Source: Selaginella moellendorffii
Taxonomy: Eukaryota; Streptophyta; Lycopodiopsida; Selaginellales; Selaginellaceae
Assembly: GCF_000143415.4 (NCBI RefSeq)
Contig: NW_003314355.1
Coordinates: 654,092 to 718,091 of the forward strand
DNA: 64,000 nt
Direction of reading: 5' to 3'
The notes under the pieces are model-generated. The model had not been told where the DNA came from, did no database searches, and saw only the letters and a program-made list of their open reading frames with translations. The stretch's first letter is position 1, and every line of letters starts with the position of its first letter. Of this stretch, positions 47,602-56,679 are shown piece after piece. A program made the translations under genes and the position numbers.

Positions 47602-47771
47602 TCTCTTGTCCTTTCTCAAGTTAACTCTCTCTCAATTGTAAATAGAACACTAACAGAGAATGAAAGAAAACTTCCATCTCTCCAAATCAAGAACAAACAA
47701 ACATTTGTTTTGTGCCAATTGGCAGGAAAAGTCTGAAAAACAACGACCACATTTTCCTCTTTGCTTTGGCT

Positions 47772-48416
47772 ATGGCTGCGTCGAGCGTGAGAGGGGTCAA
47801 TTTCGCTCTTCCTTCATCCAATTGCAAGCTCATGACGAAGAACGGGATTTCAAGCGCCAGTTTCAAGCGCAGCAAGAATCCCAGGAGGAGATGGATGGTT
47901 GTGAGGGCCGAGGGCGAGCAAATCCAGAACAAAGGCATGACTCGCGATGGCCCCGCGCAAGGAGGGAGATGGCTGAGTTGCACCACTCGTCACGTCCGCC
48001 TCTACGCCGCCGCCATCGATCCCGTGACCTTCGCCATGGATCAGACGCAAATAGATAAGTTGACGCTCATCTTGGATCCCGACAGCGAGTTCCTCTGGCC
48101 GGACGATAAGGTGGAGAAAGTCTACGATCATCTCCGCGAGCTCGTCGACACGTATGAAGTAAAACCTCTCCACCGAGTCCTCCGTAGATGATAGTAGTAG
48201 GAAAGAAAAGTCTTGACATGGGAATTACAGGGAGCTCCTCTGGACGAGTACACACTTCGCTTGGTAGGATCCGACATCGAGCACTTCATTCGTAAGTTGC
48301 TGCTGGCAGGAGAGATCCAGTACAATCTCGACTGCAGAGTGCTCAACTTCAGCATGGGAAAGCCTCGTCTCAACTTGTACTCCCCGGAGCAGGATCAGCA
48401 GCAGCAGGATTCGTGA
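47772..48416 (+). CDS. ndhM: NDH complex subunit M, plastid precursor
   Basis: Two exons, 47772-48158 and 48231-48416, joined at TYE|GAPLDEY. A Ser/Arg-rich transit-type leader ([16 protein letters not shown] ... [10 protein letters not shown]) is followed by the conserved body [20 protein letters not shown], then [39 protein letters not shown] and [17 protein letters not shown]. NdhM belongs to subcomplex A of the chloroplast NADH dehydrogenase-like complex, which drives cyclic electron flow around photosystem I. I prefer the ATG at 47772 over an upstream in-frame one at 47712, because the leader then has normal transit-peptide character. Confidence 0.9.
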
Positions 48417-48450
48417 GAAACTCGTAGGGTAGGAGCAATCGTAGCGCTGG

Positions 48451-50537
48451 TCATATGAAGATCCAGTAGAGCTGGAGAGGCATCATGAAAGAAGCCGAGA
48501 GTGCGAATCCAAACCAGCTGATGTTCAAGCCATCGATGAGCTTGACGCAGCGTCCCGTCACCAGCACGTTGAAAGCGTTGTGGATGAAAGTGCAAGTGAG
48601 GATGTCGTTGACGTTGGGGATGAGGCTGTAGACGGTAGCGCCGGCGGACATGGCAGTGGCCATGTTTTGATAGTTGCTGTTGAGAATGGGAGTGTTTGAT
48701 GCTGTGCAACTGGCCTGAACGTCGTCGACGCATCTGTAGGGGCCGAAGTCCTGGAGGAATGGAAAAGTTTACATCAGGATCTTAGAGCTTGAGCCAAGTT
48801 AGAACTTACAGTCTGGAAGTCTGCCATGGGGGTGGTGCCTAGAGCACAAGCAACGTCGGCGTAGCCAGGACCAGCTCCATAGGGGTCACAGATCTGTGGC
48901 AAGCTCGAGCCGGTGTTGGAGTTAATGGTAGTAATTGCCGTGTTGGTCTGAGCGATGATGTCCTTGAGTGCTGATTTTGCACTTCCCGTGGTGGAACTGG
49001 CGGAGGCCTGTGACTGGCACGGGAAGATGGTGGCCAGTGTTGTGGTGGTCGGATCAGCGTTATACTCCCGCATGGCCTCGCATGCATCGTTTGTAACACT
49101 GCGAAAAGTCACAAGAGGGGGAAGCTTAAATTCCACCTCTACCTTTTTTAAAGTTTTCACGTACCGGGAGAGAACGAAGTCTAGTCCTGCCAGTAACCAC
49201 GCTGCAAAGAGCATAACCGCCATTCCCATGAAAGCTCTGTTGGCACGGCGTTTAGTAAAAATCCGAAGAAAAGGTTTAGATGTTAAAGCTCACTCACATA
49301 TTCCCGTATGCAGACGACTGTGCACAAACAGCGACTGTGAAGAAAAGGTAACTGTGAGATTGGCGAGAACCAAACAACTTGTAGAAGCTAAGAGTTACCT
49401 AGACCGATCACCGCAAACAAACATATGAAGGCTCCAATGATGTTGAGGAAAATAAAGCTGCAAGGTGATCAAACAGGTCGTGAGGAAAATGCGAAGGAAG
49501 ACGAGTGCGCGTCACTCACACTAGCTTGAGATAGAAGGGGATTTTCTTTTTGATCTTGGACACCTTGACCCCGATTCCACCACTCCCACCGTCGACGTTG
49601 TTAGCAGCTGATAGAATGTTGGCTGAGGCCGTAGGATCGGATATCACGCCCGCTGCACTCTTGAGAGACGAGACAATCTCATCCGCCGTGTCCAAAACAA
49701 AGTCTGTCGCATTGATCACTACATCCGTGGTCTGTTTCAGCTGTTTTCCAGTCTTCGAAGTCCCCCAGAAAAGCACTGCTGTGCCTGCTCTGCGCACAGC
49801 TTTAGAATAATGAGATGGAGTGCTCGGATGAAGAAGAACAAGTGAAAAAAATTGAGAGTACTTACATGGTACACACCAGCAAGAGTAGAAGGGAGGTCAT
49901 TCTCGAGCACCTTTTCAAAAGGCTTCCCCCTTCATCCTTGGTTGGAAGCTTGTAGCCGCAGAGGTAGCAGCAGAATTTGCAAGCGCAAACCATGCACGCA
50001 CACATGAAGGTGAGGACTGCCAGGACGTAGCCCCAAATTCCAATGAAGGCCACAGACTGTGGAGGACAAAAGCAGGAGTTTAGAACACACCGAAGAGGAG
50101 AGGAGAGAAACCAAAGTTTTCATCGCCAATCACCACTTACGTGGGTGTTTTAGTGTGCAGGGAAAGCGATGAGGGAGCATACAGCCCAGTAGTGCTTGTT
50201 GATGACATCGAACTCTCCATTGTACTTTTTGAACTTTTGAAGGGCATCAAGGCGTGGAAACTTGAGCACAGCAATGTTGAGCGCCTTGGTGGCTTTGGAC
50301 GCGACCTGGTTTGCATTGCTCCGGAAGAAAGCCGGCACCTAGAAGATGGAGAGAACCGCAAAAAGAGGAGGATTATCATCCGGCATTTCCTCTCGAAAAA
50401 CTCACATTGACATCGGAGACATTGAAGATGCCTGGCGATGGCGCCCTCCTGCCGTAGCCAGCTGCTCCAGGCGCCAGCAGCAGCAACGCAAACCCTAATC
50501 CCAGACCTAATCCAAAAGCCCAGCCTCTCCTCCGCAT
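48451..50537 (-). CDS. Multi-pass plasma-membrane-type protein (At2g12400/At2g25270-like)
   Basis: About nine exons on the minus strand. A signal peptide (GLGLGFALLLLAPGAAGYG) comes first, then FNVSDVN and a Lys-rich luminal segment. Hydrophobic helices follow (VAFIGIWGYVLAVLTFMCAC with a Cys-rich tail, MTSLLLLLVCTM), then a soluble region with TTDVVINATDFVLDTADEIV. A further helix pair (IFLNIIGAFICLFAVIG and MGMAVMLFAAWLLAGLDFVL) precedes a second extracellular domain with several Cys, and the last helix is FGFALSASFMMPLQLYWIFI at the C-terminus. The topology resembles tweety/prominin-type proteins. Related plant proteins are known only as membrane proteins of uncertain role. The stop is at 48451-48453. 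Confidence 0.7.
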
Positions 50538-50819
50538 CACGAAAGTCTGAAAACCCTTTGGCGCGCGCGCGCGAGGATAAGAGATGCTGGGGTATATTTG
50601 AAGAATCATTTTTTGAATATGCTGGATTTGAAACTCTGTTTTGATAATTGAGCATAAAAGGAGATGTATAAAAGTCGTCCAAATAAGCATGAGATATTCA
50701 CTTGGTTATTCCATGTGATTTTTCATACTCAACTTTGTGTATGAATGCAGAGGTGGTAGAGAGCATGCAAAAAAATTTCAAATCGATTGATCAAAAGCCA
50801 CTATCATAGAGTTAACTGA

Positions 50820-50985
50820 ACAAAAGGACTACGCACTTTTTGGGCACATAAACCAGGTGGACAGTCTTACAGTTCATGATTTTGCAGAAGCCCTCCAGGA
50901 TCTCTGGGACGATTGCATTAACAATGGTATTCTGCATGCAAGTCGCGATTTTGATTGTAAGAAGTGTGTTGGTGCTAATTGACAA
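50820..50985 (+). pseudogene. Relic of the small CCLL-tail secreted protein family
   Basis: Translation gives QKDYALFGHINQVDSLTVHD, then FAEALQDLWDDCINNGI, matching the central block of the intact genes (IFAHINRVHELTVEDFAEGL..LWDHCI). There is no signal peptide, and the frame ends soon after in unrelated sequence without the C-terminal motif. It is a degenerate partial copy. Confidence 0.75.
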
Positions 50986-51728
50986 TACCCATGACAAAAA
51001 AGTAAATCGTTTGTTTTAAATTAATATCATTTCAATGCTATAAAGTGGATGCATGTCCATTCCTTGGGGTGAGCAATGAGATAGAGACAAAGATGGACAA
51101 GGTTCTGGTCACGAGATTTGACTTGAAATTGTTTGGTTTTAAGGCTAGAGACGACAGGATTCTAGTGCAGGTCGTCCTTTCTGCTAGAAGCTGTGTTTGC
51201 CTGCTGTTGTGATCTTGTGGCGAGGAACAGGTCCTGCAAGAGTAATTTCAACAAGCTCAAAAGAATTAAGCAGTGCTTATAGAGGGCTAGCTCTTGAGTT
51301 CTTGTTTGTTTTTATCTCTCTAGACTCCAACCTGTTAGAAGGAGAGTTTTGTTCTTGCCTGATGCAGATGAAACCGGGGATTTCCAAGCCAAAGCTATAA
51401 CACCTAGCTCCAAAACCAGCCTTTCTAATATGAAAGCTAGTATATTAAGAACTTATGGACTGAGGGAAACTTCGATCGTTCATGCTGCTGCTGCTGAGCC
51501 CGAGATTGTTTCTTTCTTGATTCCCTTTGAAGATGAAGAAAGTGGAACCTTCTGTTTATCTTAAGCAAACGAAGTGTTTTGGCAAACACACAGAAAATTA
51601 TTCCTTATTTGTAGTATTAATATTATTACATATTTTAAACAACTAGAAGCATAAGATTAACATTCTTCCTTCGGAGGCTTAAATAATCCATACACTCAAG
51701 GTAGAAGAATATATTGATAAGATGTCTT
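50986..51728. other. Intergenic, no gene called
   Basis: A few overlapping open frames (51197-51400, 51349-51564) show no recognised domain or splice structure. AT-rich towards 51600-51720. Confidence 0.4.
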
Positions 51729-52172
51729 TTAGAGTAAACAGCAATACCCCTCGTCATTGTCAACTCTTTTGTTTTGCTTTTGCTTAGTGCGTGACAACAA
51801 TTCATTTCTTAAGATTTGGACCTCAACAACCATGGAACTGTCCGAGAGGGTCAGCTTAGCACCTGTGAATCCCTGGCTGATGCATTGATCCCAAAGATCT
51901 TGGAGGCCTTCTGCAAAATCAGCAACTGTAAGCTGATGCACCCGGTTGAAGTGAGCAAAAACTCCAATAGAGTTCTCTATGGCAAAATAGAGCCCTGGAG
52001 TAAAATTCCTTAAGATAAAATTTCTCCATGCACCTGCAGCACTTTCGCAATAGTCTTCTTGTTGGGTTCTCTGACTTCTACGCCCCACACATTCATGATA
52101 TGCCACAACTGAGTAATTCAAGGATCTAATGACAGAATTTAATAGTAGAATCCACATTAGCAAATATCTCAT
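51729..52172 (-). CDS. Small secreted-type protein with CCLL tail, member A
   Basis: A single exon of 147 codons. It has a signal peptide (MRYLLMWILLLNSVIRSLNY), a conserved core with ECVGRR, RTQQEDYCESAAGAWRNF, GVFAHFNRVHQLTVADFAEG and LWDQCISQGFTGAKLTLSD, then a charged linker. The last ten residues are DNDEGYCCLL. Three internal Cys positions are shared with the other members. The last four residues, C-C-L-L, fit a CaaX box with Leu, normally a geranylgeranylation signal, which is odd for a protein with a signal peptide. Function is unknown and I do not recognise the family. It is divergently paired with member B, and the first 20 codons of both are nearly identical at DNA level, so they are recent inverted duplicates. 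A TATA-like ATATATAT lies just upstream. Confidence 0.75.
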   Translation of the reverse strand: MRYLLMWILLLNSVIRSLNYSVVAYHECVGRRSQRTQQEDYCESAAGAWRNFILRNFTPGLYFAIENSIGVFAHFNRVHQLTVADFAEGLQDLWDQCISQGFTGAKLTLSDSSMVVEVQILRNELLSRTKQKQNKRVDNDEGYCCLL

Positions 52173-52792
52173 TGTCGCTTATGATATATATGAACAAAAT
52201 GTTTTTTTATAAGATACAATTCAAATAGAATTATCTTCACTATAATCTTGACTAGTTTTAAATTATTTTGTTACAATTGTTTTATTCGTTATCCTAAAAT
52301 ATCTATTAATTATTAATATATAAGTTTTAATCTAGAAATAATTTTAAATATTCTTTTAGATAAATTTCTATAACTTAAACTAAAGTAGCTGTTCTTTTTT
52401 AACAGAAAAATCCTGTTTAAGAAATTATAGAAATTATAAACATATTGATTTTTATAAAAAATATTCTCATTAGATCAGAGATTATACTAAAATATCCAAG
52501 TATATACTAGGTGCCTATAGGTTTAACCAAAAATAGAGTTGGAAATAGTTTGCACTGCCAAACATTCTTTTAATTGATTCTAGTATAATATTAATCATTA
52601 TTCTGAAAATGTTATAAATATAAACATGCTGTATAAAGACGTTTAAAAAAAAAATAGAAATAGGATGAATAAATAAAGTTTTATAAATAATTAAGTCAAA
52701 CTTAGTCAATCATGATTGTAGGAATAATTGGATATCCTATTTAGCTGTATATAAATACTCACTTTTCTTTGTTCATGTATTTCCAACAGACA
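52173..52792. other. AT-rich divergent intergenic region
   Basis: Very AT-rich and without genes. It separates the head-to-head members A and B and must contain both promoters. Minus-strand open frames here are chance frames in AT-rich DNA. Confidence 0.5.
52748..52757 (+). promoter_or_regulatory. TATA box of secreted family member B
   Basis: TATATAAATA. Transcription would be expected to start about 30 bp downstream (near 52780). This places the ATG at 52775 before or at the start of the mRNA and favours the ATG at 52793. Confidence 0.55.
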
Positions 52793-53230
52793 ATGAGATA
52801 TTTGCTAATGTCGATTCTGCTATTAAATTATGTCATAAGATCCTTAAATTACTCAGTTTTGGCATATCAAGAATGTCTGGGGCATAGGCGCCAGAGAACC
52901 CACCAGGAAGACTATTGCGAAAGCGCTGCAAATGCATGGAGAAATTTTGTCCAGATGAGATTTACACCGGGGCTCTATATTGGCATAAATCGCGGTATTG
53001 GAATCTTCGCTCACATCAACCGGGTGCACGAGCTCACAGTTGAAGATTTTGCGGAAGGCCTCGAAGATCTTTGGGATCACTGCATCCAACAGGGATTCAC
53101 AGGCGCAAAGTTGACCCTCTCAGACGGCTCCATGGTTGTCGAGGTGCAAATCGCAACAGAGGACCTTCTTTCACACACTGAGCACGACAAAGGAGTTGAC
53201 AATGACGAGGGGTATTGCTGCTTACTCTAA
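52793..53230 (+). CDS. Small secreted-type protein with CCLL tail, member B
   Basis: A single exon of 145 codons from the preferred start. The signal peptide is MRYLLMSILLLNYVIRSLNY; the core reads ECLGHRRQRTHQEDYCESAA, GIFAHINRVHELTVEDFAEG and LWDHCIQQGFTGAKLTLSDG, and the end is DNDEGYCCLL. An upstream in-frame ATG at 52775 would add MYFQQT and weaken the signal sequence, and it lies too close to the TATA box. The same Cys pattern as member A. The function is not recognised; clustering with paralogs and a relic suggests a fast-evolving lineage-specific family. Confidence 0.75.
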   Translation: MRYLLMSILLLNYVIRSLNYSVLAYQECLGHRRQRTHQEDYCESAANAWRNFVQMRFTPGLYIGINRGIGIFAHINRVHELTVEDFAEGLEDLWDHCIQQGFTGAKLTLSDGSMVVEVQIATEDLLSHTEHDKGVDNDEGYCCLL

Positions 53231-54019
53231 GCCACACCCATTATCCGCATATTCTCCTACCTTGAGTAGAGTACACATGTATCTTTTAGAGCCTTGGGAA
53301 GGAAGAATGTTACTAAGAATAAGAGAAATTGTTATCATATGGTTTGGAAATTGGAGCCCACCCAATGTTGTTGGAGTGACTTGCAAACATCAGTCAAATG
53401 AATCCATTGGCGCCACCTTTCCAAGTCATGAAAGAAAATTTGGGCCCTTTTTAAAAAACAAAAATCGTCCCAATCCTGACCGTACACCACTGGCCCAACG
53501 GCAACCACTTGGGAGGAGAGTTTCTCTTTCATTTAAAAACAAACGCCAAAGCTCTTTCTTTTACCCATCGCCCCCCCCATTTCTTTCCACTGTCTTTCCC
53601 CTCTCTTTCCACGCTTCCAAGACGAGGTATAGTAGAAGAACAACGCACACACTCACATAAAGAGTTAAGTTTTTGTCCTCCATTTCGTCCGCTTTGCCCT
53701 TCTTCCTCTCTAGGCGCCGGCCGAGGCGCAGATCCACGCGCTTGGTTTGGAAGATTGGAAGATTTCTCTCCTTGCTCTCCGGCGTCGGTTGCAAGCAATC
53801 CAGCTCCAGTGACAGATCTAGGTCACGGCATTGGGGAATTTCTCGGAGCAATGCAATGCAGTAGCTCCCGCGAGGAGGAGGAGCGGCAGTGGGGTAGGTT
53901 TTGGTTTCTAGGGGAATAAATGCGGGAGGAAAGAAGAGGCGCTTGGCTGGTTCTTGCTTAGCAGAGCGAGGGAGAAGAAAGAAAAAAAAATCTCGAAGGA
54001 AAGGGGCAAGAGGAGAATC
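53231..54019. other. Upstream region and probable 5' UTR of the ROP gene
   Basis: It contains a pyrimidine-rich stretch with CTTTCC repeats near 53560-53620 and a purine-rich leader (GAGGAGGAGGAG, GAAGAAAGAAAAAAAA) before the ROP start codon. No separate gene is supported. Confidence 0.4.
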
Positions 54020-54991
54020 ATGAGCACTTCAAGATTTATCAAGTGCGTTACCGTCGGAGATGGTGCGGTGGGCAAGACTTGCATGCTCATTTCATACACG
54101 AGCAACACTTTCCCCACTGTGAGATTTCGTTTTGTTCTTTCCTTTTTCTCTAACTCTCTTGGGCTGGGATCGTTCATCAACAGGATTACGTTCCCACTGT
54201 TTTTGATAACTTCAGCGCCAATGTGGTTGTCGATGGCAACACTGTCAACCTTGGGCTCTGGGACACTGCTGGTTCGTCAAAAAAAAATCTGTGTTTGAGG
54301 ATGAATCAATCTCTCATCTCTGGCTGCTTCGTCACGCAGGTCAAGAAGATTACAACCGCTTGAGGCCCCTCAGCTATAGAGGAGCCGATGTTTTCCTCTT
54401 GGCCTTTTCCCTTATCAGCAGGGCGAGCTATGAAAACATCTCGAAGAAGGTTGCAATGTTTTGCTTTTCGCCTCACATTTTCTAAATTTGTTTCTTCGTC
54501 TTGTAGTGGATTCCGGAGCTGAGACATTATGCTTCTACCGTGCCTGTCATCCTTGTGGGTACAAAGCTGGGTAAGATTAACGTCATCCTTTCTCCGTTGT
54601 AATTGCTGCTAACGGAAGCGTTGTTGCTTTGCTCTCAGATCTCAGGGATGACAAGCACTTCTTTAACGATCATCCGGGTGCTACAGCTATTACCACTGCA
54701 CAGGTCATAACACCTTTGCTTGTCTCGACTCTTTACTGAATTTATAAGCCACGTGATGCTGCAGGGCGAAGAGCTGAGGAAGCAAATCGGGGCGGCTGCC
54801 TACATCGAGTGTAGCTCAAAGACGCAGCAGGTTTGGCTCGGCCCTGGTTTGAGGCACAACTTTCTAAAACACCCTTCGTTTTGGTGCCCCAGAATGTGAA
54901 AGCTGTGTTCGACGCGGCAATCAAGGTGGTGTTGCAACCTCCAAAGCAGAAGAAACGAAAGAAGAAGCAACGGGGATGTACAGTGCTGTGA
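54020..54991 (+). CDS. ROP: ROP/RAC small GTPase
   Basis: Seven exons: 54020-54118, 54184-54271, 54340-54449, 54507-54570, 54639-54703, about 54765-54829 and 54893-54991. The product starts [20 protein letters not shown] (P-loop), then the switch I effector region [13 protein letters not shown] and switch [32 protein letters not shown] binds guanine, [15 protein letters not shown] follows, and the tail is a basic stretch ([11 protein letters not shown]) plus CTVL, a CaaX-Leu box for geranylgeranylation. Plant ROPs are Rho-type switches for polarity, cytoskeleton and NADPH oxidase control at the plasma membrane. The structure is that of type-I ROPs. Introns are 55-70 nt. Confidence 0.93.
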
Positions 54992-55642
54992 CGCCGGGAC
55001 ACAAAACAGAAGCGAAGGGGGTGCAATAATCCTTAAGGCGACAAACAACTATCTATGAAACTGGTACTATCCACCAGATACCATTAACTAACTGTGGTCT
55101 TCAATTCTTTTGAGGAGGAGAGAGCAGAGACAAAAACAAAGCATGGTCAGTAAGAGTTTGTACCTACTGGAAGAGATCTACGGAAATTCAAGTTTGATGG
55201 TTTTTCGTGTGTAAGTTTTTCTTCTTTTCTATCACTCTTTGAGGCGGACAGGTATGCCGACAAATCTTTTTTGCGGCAGCAGTGTGCTCACGGGGGGGCT
55301 GTGTGATGCGTGAAAGCTCCTCTGCCTCGAGCACTGGGCGCTCCCTCGCCCCCCTGACACACAAAACTGAATTTTATTTTATTTTTTATGTTCTCCGCTC
55401 TTCTAAGGTGTAGTGTTGTTTTGAGACAACTCAGGAAACCGTGAAAGATATGAGTAGCTTACGATATAAAGACTTGCTGAGCTTTCCTTTCTGTTGCAAT
55501 CAAGCTAAGATGGAGGTTCCAAAACTATAGTTTCAGACGAATATGCTTGCCTAAATTTTGGAATTTTGGAAAGAAATTATTGTGCCTTGACTTTTCCTTC
55601 TGATAATTGAGGACACAGTCAAATAAATAGATTATTTCTCAC
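54992..55642. other. 3' UTR of ROP and intergenic
   Basis: No gene seen. Includes C/G runs near 55290-55350 and an ATTTTATTTTATTTTTT stretch near 55370-55390. The last 100 bp are probably the promoter of secreted family member C. Confidence 0.4.
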
Positions 55643-56101
55643 ATGTTTGCAACCAAAATGTATATGTTACTGTCACTCCTGGTCTTTAATCTCGCCATTG
55701 AATCCATTGCTTATTCAAATTTGTCATATCGTCGATGTGTAGGTTATAGGCACCAGAGAACTCACCAGGAAGACTATTGTGCGGGAGCTGCAACTGCCTG
55801 GAGGAGTTTCATTGCGAATAATTTTAGGCCAGATCTCTATGTTGGTATACATGGAAACTTTGGAGTCTTTCTTCACATTCGCCATGTACATAGGCTTACA
55901 GTAGATGATTTTGCAGAAGCACTTCAAGAGCTTTGGGACAGATGCATCAGCCAAGGTTTCACGGGTGCAAAGCTGACAATTTTAGATGGTTCCATGTATG
56001 TCGATATTGAGATCTCAAGAGATGAGTTGCTCTCACAAACTAAGCAAGAGAAAGCAGATCAGCATGTCAATAACGATGAGGGGTTTTGTTGCTTACTTTG
56101 A
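55643..56101 (+). CDS. Small secreted-type protein with CCLL tail, member C
   Basis: A single exon of 152 codons. The hydrophobic leader is MFATKMYMLLSLLVFNLAIE (an alternative start is Met6). The core reads RCVGYRHQRTHQEDYCAGAA, GVFLHIRHVHRLTVDDFAEA and LWDRCISQGFTGAKLTILDG, and the end is NNDEGFCCLL. It is more diverged than A and B are from each other, but all Cys positions and the tail are kept. It lies downstream of the ROP gene, whose product also ends in a CaaX-Leu motif. Function unknown. Confidence 0.75.
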   Translation: MFATKMYMLLSLLVFNLAIESIAYSNLSYRRCVGYRHQRTHQEDYCAGAATAWRSFIANNFRPDLYVGIHGNFGVFLHIRHVHRLTVDDFAEALQELWDRCISQGFTGAKLTILDGSMYVDIEISRDELLSQTKQEKADQHVNNDEGFCCLL

Positions 56102-56248
56102 AAGGTGTTTGTCTTACAAATGAAGAAATCTAACAAAACTTTAAAATTTTCAGTGAATATGTATATCATTCATGTATTTTAGATGTAAGTAACATATTAC
56201 ATTTTTTAAAATAAAAAATACAATTCAAAGTAATGTATAATGACACTA

Positions 56249-56263
56249 TTTTTGTGTGTGTGT

Positions 56264-56320
<57 letters not shown>
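56249..56320. repeat. Microsatellite (TG)n followed by (TA)n
   Basis: GTGTGTGTGTGTTTA followed by about 25 TA units. It probably varies between individuals. Confidence 0.9.
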
Positions 56321-56322
<2 letters not shown>

Positions 56323-56667
56323 TCATTACTCTCAAATATAGAATCCACTGGCTAAGGATTTCATTCTAGTTTAGTATTCTAGGAAAGGAAATTTTGCTCT
56401 TTCCTTTTCATTCATCTTTATGGTAGAGTAGCAATTTCCTCCTTTAACTTTAGAGCAGTAGTTAGTGTAATTGCTTGATGCTATGTGATTTTGCAATTGA
56501 ACAATTTAGTGCATGTGATTATGGGATGAGATTTAGATATATTGCCACTATGGATCCTTAGAATTTTAGGGGATAAATAGGGATAAAATAGCCACTAAGG
56601 TTCTCTCATTAAGCAATTGCCCCTTTTTTAGTTGGCTTAAGGAGAGAGAGATAGGGTATGTTACATA

Positions 56668-56679
56668 TGGTATCGGAGC
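56668..56679 (+). promoter_or_regulatory. Primer-binding-site-like sequence after an LTR end
   Basis: TGGTATCGGAGC follows ...GTTACATA, the same variant Met-tRNA primer site as in the intact chromovirus. It marks the remnant of another chromovirus inserted in this decayed region. The flanking sequence GCAATTGCCCCTTTT...GGAGAGAGAGAT is duplicated at about 56613-56655 and 56860-56905. Confidence 0.5.

Noticed and set aside
56166-56348. Minus-strand frame with (Ile-Tyr) repeats
   Set aside because: A translation of the TA microsatellite, not a gene.
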